A stretch of 64,000 nucleotides of DNA. Origin: Vreelandella alkaliphila (GTDB taxonomy: Bacteria > Pseudomonadota > Gammaproteobacteria > Pseudomonadales > Halomonadaceae). The notes under the pieces were generated by a model. The model was given only the letters and a program-made list of their open reading frames with translations, ran no database searches and had not been told where the DNA came from. Both the position numbers and the translations under genes were made by a program. How positions within the stretch are numbered: position 1 is the first letter of the stretch; each line of letters begins with the position of its first letter. Where the stretch lies: assembly GCF_016107625.1 (NCBI RefSeq), contig NZ_JABASV010000004.1, forward strand, positions 248,001 to 312,000, in the 5' to 3' direction. This document shows positions 55,733-64,000 of the stretch, in pieces.

Positions 55733-56057
55733 CGATTCCCTAAACATCGATCTTTTGCAGGCAGGAGCCTGACGCACCAATCACCACCTTCTTATTAACG
55801 TTTGCTACCTTTGCGTCCAATGAGCCTGTCCCAATCGCGTTATAAACCGACAACTTACCAAAATAGGGGAAGAAGTGCGCGTTGGTGAAATTCAACGTGG
55901 TTATACTGTTGATATGTATCATTATGTAACAAGGAGCCCTCTTACCGTAAGACCACTTTAGGCTTAATTGATAAGCTAGACCTTTTCACGTATGTTCGCC
56001 GCTTTAATTATTTGCGTTTATATTTCCGCTTGTTTTTGACACTAATTCGGCTCTTTC
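55733..56057. other. Divergent region between the cyclase and kpsC
   Basis: A 60-codon minus-strand frame at 55740-55922 has plausible codon use near its end (ANVNKKVVIGASGSCLQKIDV, in part) but no ribosome site and no recognised family; it could be a gene relic. The plus strand near 56030 has TTTTTGACAC, a possible -35 for kpsC, but no clear -10. Confidence 0.4.
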
Positions 56058-58139
56058 ATGGCAAAACTAATAGCAGGCTATACATCTCCCGGTATTACCA
56101 AGATCAACGCGCTTGCTTCTTTTTTGCCTGAATACTCGCATTTTTCACGCATTAGGCCACTGAGCTCGAAACCGAATGCGGTTATTGGCTGGGGGCTTAA
56201 GTCCACAAGTGATGGCGCGCGAAATTATGCCGCTCGTCATGGCCTACCGTATGTCGCTCTTGAGGATGGCTTTCTTCGTTCTTTAGGACTAGGCGTCGAA
56301 GGCTATCAGCCTCATAGCATGGTCGTCGATTACACGGGCATCTATTATGACGCCTCTCGACCTAGTGATTTAGAAAACTGGCTCAATCATGCCACGTTCG
56401 ACGCCGAGGAGCTTGCCCAAGCCACGCGCTGCATTGAGCAACTATCGCGTTATCGCTTATCGAAATACAACCACGCGCCTGATTACTCGTTCCTCGTTGC
56501 TGGAACTGACAATGTTGGAACTGACACCGTATTTGGGACTGGCACTGTATCTGGGACTAATCATGTATTAGTCGTGGATCAAACGGCAGGCGATGCCTCT
56601 ATTCACTATGGCGGCGCTAACGCAGACAGTTTTCGGCAAATGTTAGCGTGCGCTATAAACAACCATCCTGATGCCGATATTTTTATTAAAGTACATCCTG
56701 ACGTTATCGCAGGTAAAAAGCAGGGGCATCTAGCAGACGCTCACGATCACCCGCGTTGCCATATCATCAGCGATAACATTAACCCCTGGGCACTGTTTGA
56801 CCGAGTTAAAACCGTTTATGTCGTCACCAGCCAGTTAGGTTTCGAAGCCCTGATGGCAGGTAAGAAAGTACACTGCTTTGGCCTGCCCTTCTATGCAGGA
56901 TGGGGATTAACGCAGGATCAGCTCAGCTGTACACGTAGAAGAGTCTCTCGGCGCTTAGAAGAGGTATTTGCCGCCGCCTATCTTCGTTACACCCGATACG
57001 CCAACCCCTATACGGGCAAGGCTGCGACGCTGGAAGAAACGATTGCCCTGATTGCCGACCAAAAGCGCCAGCAAGAGCGCCTGCGTGGTGAGTGGTTAGC
57101 CTGTGGCTTCTCTTCATGGAAGAAGCGCTTCATTGGCCATTTTCTTGGCCCCGCGGCAAAGGTTGGTTATCAAAAAGAGCTGCCAGCCGCTTTCTCAGCG
57201 GATGTTGAAAAACCCAATCTGCTGGTGTGGTCCAGCCGTATTAACGATGATTTTAAAGCCCGCCACCGTGACCATATAGCGGCATTATGGCGAATGGAAG
57301 ACGGCTTTATACGCTCCGTAGGCCTTGGGGTAGACCTCACCCAGCCACTCTCTTTGGTCATTGATCGCCAGGGCATATACTACGACCCCAGCCAGCCCAG
57401 CGAGCTAGAAACGTTGCTGAATACCGCCGATTTCAGCGATGACTTACTAGAGCGAGCGGCACAACTGCGCGAACGGTTGGTCGCATTGAAGCTTTCCAAA
57501 TATAATGTACCGGGCAAAGAAGCCATTGAATTACCCGCTAACAAGCACATTATTTTGGTGCCTGGTCAGGTAGAAAGCGATGCGTCCATTGCCACAGGTT
57601 CGCCAGAAATAAGTACTAACAGTGCGCTGTTAAACGCCGTACGGGACACCAACCCCGATGCTTTTATTGTTTACAAAGCCCACCCTGACGTGATTACCGG
57701 TGCGCGTATCGGAGCACTCGATACCAACGCCAAACGCCTGTATGATCTCGACGCTAGTCATATCGATATCACCGTATTATTAGCACGCGTTGATGCAGTG
57801 CATACCATGAGCTCGCTCACTGGCTTTGAAGCGCTACTTCGTCGACGCCAAGTGTGTACCTATGGTCTTCCGTTTTACGCTGGCTGGGGGTTAACCCAGG
57901 ATGCCATGCACTGCCCGCGACGCAACCGAGCGCTGACGCTGGATGCGCTAGTCGCAGGAACACTGCTGCTATACCCAAACTATGTCGATCCTGGCTCTCG
58001 GCAGCTGTGTAATGCTGAAACGGTAGTCAGCCTGTTGGAACAGGCTAAATTAGAACAAGTTAAATCTCAAAAACACATGCTTACATGGAAACAGCGGCTA
58101 TATCGCTCCTATCGTAACTTATTCATTGGAAGTCATTAA
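56058..58139 (+). CDS. kpsC: Capsule beta-Kdo transferase KpsC
   Basis: A 693-residue inner-leaflet enzyme that builds the poly-Kdo linker on the capsule lipid anchor together with KpsS. The two tandem glycosyltransferase modules are evident: EDGFLRSLGLGVEG...DYTGIYYDASRPSDLE in the first and EDGFIRSVGLGVDL...DRQGIYYDPSQPSELE in the second, and each ends with GLPFYAGWGLTQD. Length agrees with E. coli KpsC. Around residues 150-172 a Gly/Thr-rich stretch (GTDNVGTDTVFGTGTVSGT) looks like a local repeat expansion. A stop/TTG junction couples it to kpsS. Confidence 0.93.
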   Translation: MAKLIAGYTSPGITKINALASFLPEYSHFSRIRPLSSKPNAVIGWGLKSTSDGARNYAARHGLPYVALEDGFLRSLGLGVEGYQPHSMVVDYTGIYYDASRPSDLENWLNHATFDAEELAQATRCIEQLSRYRLSKYNHAPDYSFLVAGTDNVGTDTVFGTGTVSGTNHVLVVDQTAGDASIHYGGANADSFRQMLACAINNHPDADIFIKVHPDVIAGKKQGHLADAHDHPRCHIISDNINPWALFDRVKTVYVVTSQLGFEALMAGKKVHCFGLPFYAGWGLTQDQLSCTRRRVSRRLEEVFAAAYLRYTRYANPYTGKAATLEETIALIADQKRQQERLRGEWLACGFSSWKKRFIGHFLGPAAKVGYQKELPAAFSADVEKPNLLVWSSRINDDFKARHRDHIAALWRMEDGFIRSVGLGVDLTQPLSLVIDRQGIYYDPSQPSELETLLNTADFSDDLLERAAQLRERLVALKLSKYNVPGKEAIELPANKHIILVPGQVESDASIATGSPEISTNSALLNAVRDTNPDAFIVYKAHPDVITGARIGALDTNAKRLYDLDASHIDITVLLARVDAVHTMSSLTGFEALLRRRQVCTYGLPFYAGWGLTQDAMHCPRRNRALTLDALVAGTLLLYPNYVDPGSRQLCNAETVVSLLEQAKLEQVKSQKHMLTWKQRLYRSYRNLFIGSH

Positions 58140-58140
58140 G

Positions 58141-59376
58141 TTGAAGCAAAAGCGTGCATTCTTATTTCTCCAAGGCGTCTGCTCGCCCTTTTACCAGCGT
58201 CTCGCCCGTCGGCTAACCGACGATGGTCACCGCGTGGTAAAGGTTAACTTCAACGCTGGCGATATCGTCTACTGGCAGCGCACCCACAGCCAGAACCATT
58301 TGTTTCGCGGCCCGCTAAGCGAGCTACCGGCTTATATCCAGTCGTTGTGGCAACGTTACGACATTACCGATCAGGTGCTGTTTGGTGACCGGCGTCCGAT
58401 TCACCGCCCCGCGGTTGACTTAGCATCCGCGGCTGGCATTCGCACCCACGTCTTTGAAGAAGGCTACTTTCGCCCTTTCTGGGTCACCCTTGAGCGCGAG
58501 GGTGTTAATGGTCACTCGCTGCTGCCCAGAGACCCCAAGTGGTTTTTTGAAACTGGCAAAGCGTTGCCCAAACTCCCTGCACCGGTTCGCTTTCGCTCGT
58601 CTTTTAAAATCCGTGCCGCTCACGACATGTGCTATCACCTAGCGGGGTTAGCGAATCCCCTGGTGGCTCCCCACTATCGTAACCATGCACCCATCACTGC
58701 GCCGGTGGAGTATGCGGGCTACGCCAAACGCTTTACCTTACTTCGATACTGGAAAAAGCGCGATGCAGCGCGGATTAAAAATCTTATAGAAGGCGGAAAG
58801 CCTTATTTTATGTTGCCGCTGCAGCTCAACACCGATGCGCAGATTCGCGACCACTCACCTTATGCCAATATGGAAGAGGTGATGGATCACGTGATGGGAT
58901 CATTTGCGCTACATGCCCCTAGTGATGCGCTGCTGTGTATAAAAAATCACCCGCTGGATATGGGGCTGGTTAATTACCCGAACATCATTAAAAGGCTGGA
59001 AGATTTTTACGGCCTACATGGGCGCATCGTTTACCTGGAGTCAGGCAATCTCAATCCATTGCTGAAACACGCCACGGGCACCGTCACAGTAAACAGCACG
59101 GTCGGCATTGTTTCCCTTGAAAAACAGTGCCCTACCTTTGCGCTCAGCGACCCCATCTACAATTTAGCGGGCCTCACCTACGAAGGCTCTCTAGACGAGT
59201 TTTGGCACCAACCGCCGCTGCCTAGCCAAGCGCTCTTTGGCTATTTTCGCAACACAGTGATGTACACGACGCAAATTAATGGTGGTTTTTACTGCCAACC
59301 CAGTATCGATTTAGCGGTGAACAATGCAGCGGGTATACTAGAAGCTTGCCCTTCACCACTGGAGACGTTGCTGTGA
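58141..59376 (+). CDS. kpsS: Capsule Kdo transferase KpsS (RkpJ/WcbO-like)
   Basis: About 411 residues. FLFLQGVCSPFYQRLARRL and HVFEEGYFRPFWVTLEREGVNG, KNHPLDMG and the GTVTVNSTVG motif are typical of KpsS, which adds the first Kdo to the lyso-phosphatidylglycerol anchor. GGAAG lies 7 bases before TTG 58141, one base after the kpsC stop; a TTG at 58126 is less well placed. The stop overlaps the next start. Confidence 0.92.
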   Translation: MKQKRAFLFLQGVCSPFYQRLARRLTDDGHRVVKVNFNAGDIVYWQRTHSQNHLFRGPLSELPAYIQSLWQRYDITDQVLFGDRRPIHRPAVDLASAAGIRTHVFEEGYFRPFWVTLEREGVNGHSLLPRDPKWFFETGKALPKLPAPVRFRSSFKIRAAHDMCYHLAGLANPLVAPHYRNHAPITAPVEYAGYAKRFTLLRYWKKRDAARIKNLIEGGKPYFMLPLQLNTDAQIRDHSPYANMEEVMDHVMGSFALHAPSDALLCIKNHPLDMGLVNYPNIIKRLEDFYGLHGRIVYLESGNLNPLLKHATGTVTVNSTVGIVSLEKQCPTFALSDPIYNLAGLTYEGSLDEFWHQPPLPSQALFGYFRNTVMYTTQINGGFYCQPSIDLAVNNAAGILEACPSPLETLL

Positions 59377-60191
59377 GCGTTGGTGTGAACGTTGATGTAA
59401 CGACCTCTTTCTCTTCTAATGCCCCCCGCTGCGTATTGATTACCGGTGCCACCGGTGCAATAGGCGGGGCGCTAGCCCTTGCTTATGCAGCCCCTACAAC
59501 GCACTTGGTGCTACATGGCCGCAACCAGCAGGCGCTTGAAGGGTTGGCGATGGCGTGTCGAGAAAAAGGCGCACAGGTGTCGCTATCATCAGCCAGCTTG
59601 ACCGACGAAAGCGAACTCAACGCATGGCTTGATGCGCTATGTGCCGAGCACGTTCCAGATATTGTGATTGCCAACGCGGGCATTAATACTCATCCAAGCG
59701 CAAGCACGCTAGAACCGTGGGACGAGGTTCAAGCGCTACTCGATGTCAACTTGAAAGCCCCCATTGCAATGGCCCAGCGTCTGGTTCCTGCCATGCAAGC
59801 ACGCGGCAGCGGTCAATTGGTATTTATTAGCTCGTTGGCGGGCTGGCACGGCCTACCGACAACGCCAAGCTACAGCGCCAGCAAAGCGGGCATCAAAGCC
59901 TATGGAGAAGGCCTAAGAGGCTTACTCGAACCCCATGGCATTGGTGTGACCGTGGTAATGCCTGGCTACGTCACTTCCGCCATGTGCAATGCCATGCCTG
60001 GCCCCAAGCCTTGGGAATGGCCGCCAGAGCGGGCCGCCAACGCCATACAACGTGGTATCACCGCTAACCGCGCCCGCATCAGTTTTCCCTTCCCGCTGAA
60101 TTTCGGTACTTGGTGGCTAGCCGTGCTACCGGCGGGCATTTCTCAATGGCTCATCAAACGCCTTGGCTTTAATCATACCGGGGGCGCGTAG
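59373..60191 (+). CDS. Short-chain dehydrogenase/reductase of the capsule cluster (RkpH/WcbP-like)
   Basis: 272 residues: cofactor motif TGATGAIGG near residue 25, NAGIN, catalytic Ser in ISSLAG and Tyr-Lys in YSASKAG. GGAG lies 8 bases before GTG 59373, which overlaps the kpsS stop. In rhizobial rkp and Burkholderia wcb clusters an SDR occupies the same place between the KpsS and PKS genes and is thought to modify a lipid precursor. The exact substrate is unknown. Confidence 0.85.
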   Translation: MSVGVNVDVTTSFSSNAPRCVLITGATGAIGGALALAYAAPTTHLVLHGRNQQALEGLAMACREKGAQVSLSSASLTDESELNAWLDALCAEHVPDIVIANAGINTHPSASTLEPWDEVQALLDVNLKAPIAMAQRLVPAMQARGSGQLVFISSLAGWHGLPTTPSYSASKAGIKAYGEGLRGLLEPHGIGVTVVMPGYVTSAMCNAMPGPKPWEWPPERAANAIQRGITANRARISFPFPLNFGTWWLAVLPAGISQWLIKRLGFNHTGGA

Positions 60192-60192
60192 C

Positions 60193-61851
60193 GTGGAGTT
60201 CTTTCTATCATCCACATTTATTAGCCCACTTTTAGTAGGCTTGTTAGGTAGTGTGCTGTTCGAGGCACTGCTGAGCCCTCGCCCACAACCGCTTTGGAAA
60301 CGCGGCATAGCCGCAAACACGCTGCACCTTGGTAGCTGGTTACTGTTGTTTGGCGGCTTTATGCTGCTTCTGCAACGCCCTTGGTTTGCTGTTGTTTTCA
60401 TCTTATCGCTGCAACTCGTGGTCGTGCAGTCCAGCAATACTAAATCACGCACGTTGAACGAACCCTTTATTTGCCATGATTTTGAATACTTCTGGGATGC
60501 TATTTTGCACCCGCGTCTGTATGTGCCTTTTTTCGGCATTGGTCTCGCCATTGCTGCCAGCAGCGCCGGTGCGGTTGCCATTGGTAGCTTTTTGGTTTTT
60601 GAACCATCACTGGTCCGCCAATGGGGCGGCACTGCGTTTCTAGCGAATAGCCTAATGCTGATAGCAATCGGTGCGCTGCTCGTTTGGCTGGGGTGGCGAA
60701 AACTGCCGCCTATCACGCTGACCCCTAACATTGACCTAGATCGACTGGGACTATTTTCAAGCCTGTGGGCATACGGCATTGCCCTGATGCGCTCACAACC
60801 GCCCACACCCGAGACATCGCCCTTTCAGCCACTTGCTCAACATCAGCCACTTGCTCAACATCAGTCACTTGATCAACATAGCTTTGAGCTAGACGCCGAT
60901 GCGGCAAAGCCAAACGTTGTGCTGGTACAAAGTGAATCGTTTTTTGATCCTCGCCCCTGGTGTAGCGAGATTGCCGCTGACTTACTGCCGAATTATGACG
61001 CTACCTGCCAGGAAGCTGTCGTGCAGGGAGCGCTGAATGTGCCCGCATGGGGCGCAAACACTGTGCGCACCGAATGCGCCGTTTTAACTGGCATAGCGCC
61101 TGACACCTGGGGACCGCGCCAGTTTAATCCTTACCGTACGCTGTCGCGCCACACACTGCCCAGCATTGCCAGTGCATTCAAAGCCCAAGGCTATCGAACT
61201 GTTTGTGTTCACCCTTACCCGGCTACCTTCTACATGCGTGACAGCGTTATTCCCAAACTAGGGTTTGAGACGTTTATCGACATTCGCGCATTCGAAAGCC
61301 AGGATAAGCATGGTCAGTATATTGGTGACCAAGCCGTTGCACGTAGAGTTGGACGCCTGCTTGAAGATAACGATAATAGGCCACTCTTTGTGTTTGTTAT
61401 TACCATGGAGAATCACGGCCCTTTACACTTAGAAGCACCGGAAAAGGCCAGAGTAGCGTCAACATTGCCAGCAGCGCCGTGGCCACTACCGCATCATTTA
61501 CGCGATTTGGCCGTTTACCTGCACCACTTAGGTGAATCAGATAAAATGCTCGGAAGCGTTAAAGCAGCGCTAAACTCTGCTATAAGACCAGGGCTGCTGG
61601 GCTGGTACGGTGACCACGTACCCATACTGCCTGCCGCATATAGGCACTATTCGCCTCCTGCTAGCAGCACCCCGTACATGATATGGTCAACGGAAGTAGA
61701 TCGTAATTTGTGCGACCAGCCGCCAATTGAGCGCGCGTCGTACATGCTGGAAGCAAACGAACTTGGCGTCCACCTATTTAAACGGGCGTTTGGACGCGAT
61801 ATAAGTAGCGATGTGATCAAGGCAGAACCAGAACCTCAGGAGCAAGAATGA
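60193..61851 (+). CDS. Membrane sulfatase/LTA-synthase-type phosphotransferase (RkpI/WcbQ position)
   Basis: About 552 residues: four or five N-terminal membrane helices (to about 190), then an extracytoplasmic alkaline-phosphatase-fold domain with VVLVQSESFFDPR, the putative nucleophile region GANTVRTECAVLTG (Thr), TMENHGPLH and WYGDHVPI. Family members transfer phospho-alcohol groups or hydrolyse sulfate/phosphate esters on glycans. GTG 60193, 1 base after the SDR stop, was chosen. A three-copy PLAQHQ repeat lies between the two parts. Confidence 0.83.
   Translation: MEFFLSSTFISPLLVGLLGSVLFEALLSPRPQPLWKRGIAANTLHLGSWLLLFGGFMLLLQRPWFAVVFILSLQLVVVQSSNTKSRTLNEPFICHDFEYFWDAILHPRLYVPFFGIGLAIAASSAGAVAIGSFLVFEPSLVRQWGGTAFLANSLMLIAIGALLVWLGWRKLPPITLTPNIDLDRLGLFSSLWAYGIALMRSQPPTPETSPFQPLAQHQPLAQHQSLDQHSFELDADAAKPNVVLVQSESFFDPRPWCSEIAADLLPNYDATCQEAVVQGALNVPAWGANTVRTECAVLTGIAPDTWGPRQFNPYRTLSRHTLPSIASAFKAQGYRTVCVHPYPATFYMRDSVIPKLGFETFIDIRAFESQDKHGQYIGDQAVARRVGRLLEDNDNRPLFVFVITMENHGPLHLEAPEKARVASTLPAAPWPLPHHLRDLAVYLHHLGESDKMLGSVKAALNSAIRPGLLGWYGDHVPILPAAYRHYSPPASSTPYMIWSTEVDRNLCDQPPIERASYMLEANELGVHLFKRAFGRDISSDVIKAEPEPQEQE
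60826..60879 (+). repeat. Three tandem 18-bp repeats coding for QPLAQH
   Basis: Unit CAGCCACTTGCTCAACAT occurs twice exactly and once as CAGTCACTTGATCAACAT. They sit in frame in the linker of the sulfatase-like protein. Copy number may vary between strains by slippage without breaking the frame. Confidence 0.85.
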
Positions 61852-64000
61852 CTAAACGCGTTGCCATTATCGGTGCCGCCCATCGTTTCCCCGGCACCAC
61901 ACCTGAAACGTTCTGGCAGGACCTGCAAGCCGAAAAAGACCTCGTCACCCAAGTGGCCTCCGACCGTTGGAGCCACGATGCTTTCTTGCATCCCGACAAA
62001 CGCCATCCCGGCACCAGCGTCACGTTTGCCGCGGGTAGCCTAGGCGATATAAGCGGATTCGACGCAGAGTTTTTTGGCATTTCGCCCCGTGAAGCGGCGA
62101 ACATGGATCCGCAACAGCGCATGCTGTTAGAACTTACCTGGGAAGCCATGGAAAGCGCGGGCATCGTGCCCAGCACCCTGCGCGGTAGCCAATGCGGCGT
62201 TTTCCTTGGCGTCGCCAGCCTTGATTATTCCTATCGTCTTGCCGATGACATGTCGGCGATTGATGCCTCGACCGCGACAGGCAATACATCAAGCATCGCC
62301 TCTAACCGGCTCTCTTACGTCTTTGATCTACATGGCCCCAGCATGTCGCTGGATACCGCCTGCTCATCTTCCATGGTGGCATTCCACCAGGCATGCCAAT
62401 CGATACGCAGCGGCGAAACTAATATGGCGCTAGCAGGTGGCATCAGCCTGCACCTGCACCCCTATGGTTTTATTATTTTTTCTAAGGCCAGCATGCTCTC
62501 GCCCACTGGCCGCTGCCAAGTCTTCGATGAAGCCGGTAATGGTTACGTTCGCTCAGAAGGTGCTGGGCTGTTTTTGCTAAAAGATTATGATCAAGCCGTG
62601 GCCGATGGCGATAATATCCTGGCCGTGGTAGCAGGCTCAGCAGTTAACACTGACGGCCACAAATCTGGCCTTACGGTGCCCAACCCCAGCGCCCAAATTG
62701 AATTAATGCGCCGCGCCTACGAACAGGCTGGCATTTCGCCGGACGAGATCGACTACCTTGAGGCTCACGGCACCGGCACCGCCGTTGGCGACCCCATTGA
62801 AACCCGGGCTATCGGCGAAGCACTTGGTAAGCATCGTAAAACACCGCTTCTGATTGGCTCAGTGAAAAGTAATCTCGGCCATTTAGAAACGGCATCTGGC
62901 GTTGCCGGGCTTGCTAAAGCGCTGTACAGCCTGCAGCACCGTGAAGTGCCCGCCACCATTGGCATACGCAATCTTAATCCACGCATCAAATTTGATGAGT
63001 GGAACATTAGCGTGGTCACCAAAGCCCAAGCGCTCAAAAAACAGGGCCGCTTGGTCATTGGCGTCAACTCCTTTGGTTTTGGTGGCGCCAATGCTCACGT
63101 CATACTGGAAAGTGCCCCCGAAAAAGCACCAGCACCTCGCCAAGTGCCCGATGCTGCGCTACCCGTTCGTATTAGCGCACGAAGCCAGGAAGCACTGGCG
63201 GCTAATGCCCGTGCCCTAGCTAATTTCCTACGCGAAAGCGACCATGCTTTCTATGATACCGCCCACACGCTGAACAGCCACCGCGAACAACACACATTTG
63301 GCGCGCTCTGTTTCGCCCAAACATCGGAAGCCGCCGCCAGCGCGCTCAGCCAGTTTGCTGAAGGTGAAACCAACAGCGTTGTGACACTGGAGCGCTTAGC
63401 TAACGCCCGAGGCCCAGTGTTTGTTTACGACGGGAACGGCTGCCAATGGGAAACCATGGGTCACGACCTGCTAGACAGCGACCCCGTGTTTAGCGACGCC
63501 ATTGATTGTGTGGATACCCTGTTCCAGAAGCATGGTGATTTTTCACTGCGTGACGAGCTTGCGGGCCGTAACCAGGAAGAGTCCAGCGAAGGTCGCTTTG
63601 AGCGCACCGAAATCGCCCAACCCGCCCTGTTTGCACTGCAGGTCGCGTTAACCGAATGGCTTAAATCCAAGGGTATCGTGCCCACCGCCGTATTCGGCCA
63701 CAGCGTTGGCGAAGTTGCTGCCGCCTGGGCATCCGGCGCATTAACGTTAGAAGACGCCGTTAAAGTTATTTATTACCGCAGTTTCTACCAGGGCAAAACC
63801 CGTGGTCTTGGGGAAATGACGGCTGTCGCTATCAGCGCGGAAGAGATCGCTCCCTGGCTTGAAAAACCCGAATTTAGCAACATTAGCCTGGCAGGCATTA
63901 ACAGTCCCAAAGGCATTACGTTAGCAGGTGATCGTGACCAACTAAGCGCCATTGAGGCAGCCCTTAGCGAGCAGAGCACCTTTGCAAAGCGCCTGCCACT
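61848..64000 (+). CDS. Type I polyketide/fatty-acid synthase (RkpA/WcbR-like), partial
   Basis: Open to the window end (718 codons seen). Ketosynthase domain about 1-425 with active Cys172 (DTACSSS), His307 (EAHGTGT) and His345 (SNLGH); then a linker and an acyltransferase domain with the nucleophile Ser near residue 620 in FGHSVGEVAA. All catalytic residues are intact. ATG 61848 overlaps the sulfatase stop (ATGA). In Sinorhizobium rkpA and Burkholderia wcbR, such enzymes next to KpsS-type genes supply a lipid for K-antigen capsule. AT substrate cannot be decided from the part seen. Confidence 0.92.
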   Translation, partial: MTKRVAIIGAAHRFPGTTPETFWQDLQAEKDLVTQVASDRWSHDAFLHPDKRHPGTSVTFAAGSLGDISGFDAEFFGISPREAANMDPQQRMLLELTWEAMESAGIVPSTLRGSQCGVFLGVASLDYSYRLADDMSAIDASTATGNTSSIASNRLSYVFDLHGPSMSLDTACSSSMVAFHQACQSIRSGETNMALAGGISLHLHPYGFIIFSKASMLSPTGRCQVFDEAGNGYVRSEGAGLFLLKDYDQAVADGDNILAVVAGSAVNTDGHKSGLTVPNPSAQIELMRRAYEQAGISPDEIDYLEAHGTGTAVGDPIETRAIGEALGKHRKTPLLIGSVKSNLGHLETASGVAGLAKALYSLQHREVPATIGIRNLNPRIKFDEWNISVVTKAQALKKQGRLVIGVNSFGFGGANAHVILESAPEKAPAPRQVPDAALPVRISARSQEALAANARALANFLRESDHAFYDTAHTLNSHREQHTFGALCFAQTSEAAASALSQFAEGETNSVVTLERLANARGPVFVYDGNGCQWETMGHDLLDSDPVFSDAIDCVDTLFQKHGDFSLRDELAGRNQEESSEGRFERTEIAQPALFALQVALTEWLKSKGIVPTAVFGHSVGEVAAAWASGALTLEDAVKVIYYRSFYQGKTRGLGEMTAVAISAEEIAPWLEKPEFSNISLAGINSPKGITLAGDRDQLSAIEAALSEQSTFAKRLP

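Noticed and set aside
55740..55922. 60-codon minus-strand frame before the diguanylate cyclase
   Set aside because: Its end looks protein-like, but there is no ribosome site and no known family; kept only as a possible relic in the intergenic entry.

Overview
The window looks like the chromosome of a moderately halophilic gammaproteobacterium of the Halomonas type (family Halomonadaceae). This is an inference from gene content and protein style: a complete carnitine-to-glycine-betaine pathway, BCCT and TRAP transporters, a hut operon with a YuiF-type histidine carrier, and a KpsC/KpsS capsule module. No rRNA is present, so the assignment is not proven.

Layout. (1) 0-8 kb, carnitine catabolism: an amidase (partial), dehydrocarnitine cleavage enzyme, carnitine dehydrogenase, betainyl-CoA thioesterase, BCCT carrier, an alpha/beta hydrolase, the carnitine-binding protein CaiX and the AraC-type regulator CdhR. 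(2) 8-17.4 kb, histidine utilisation: hutC, a YjiH-type membrane protein, two HutC-like operators, then hutI-hutG-hutU-hutH and a YuiF-type carrier. (3) 17.4-26.1 kb: a secreted broad-specificity amino-acid racemase, a DctPQM TRAP transporter, and csiR-gabT-gabD. (4) 26.4-28.4 kb: a CAP-domain protein, CreA, and a HigBA module whose toxin has lost its N-terminus.

(5) 28.53-52.56 kb is interpreted as a genomic island in a tRNA-Arg(CCU) gene. The last 19 bases of that tRNA are repeated in direct orientation at 28529-28547. No integrase remains. The island is a mosaic. Its left part (28.7-31.7 kb) is AT-rich and carries same-strand cassettes separated by attC-like sites without an integron integrase (a CALIN). 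Cargo includes a HEPN-motif protein and a three-gene membrane/DUF6414-like operon, both candidates for defence or toxin functions. Then come a GNAT gene between 41-bp direct repeats, a CDF metal exporter, and a long minus-strand supra-operon: YfcC-type carrier, arcA, arcB, arcC, then atpD-C-Q-R-B-E-F-A-G, the nine genes of an N-ATPase. The c subunit carries a full set of Na+ ligands, and a perfect Anr/FNR box precedes the array. The simplest reading is oxygen-controlled arginine fermentation that supplies ATP to a Na+-pumping rotary ATPase. The island's right part holds a PepSY/flavodoxin-reductase electron-transfer system with its own two-component regulators, and a VIT1-type transporter.

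(6) 52.5-64 kb is core-like: tRNA-Arg, an AEC carrier, a diguanylate cyclase, and a capsule module kpsC-kpsS-SDR-sulfatase-type I PKS. The last four genes recall the rkp genes of Sinorhizobium and wcbO-R of Burkholderia. The PKS runs off the window end.

Starts were adjusted where a Shine-Dalgarno sequence decided the matter. Several genes appear to use TTG or GTG, and two (the BCCT gene and atpE) lack any ordinary start codon at the expected place.
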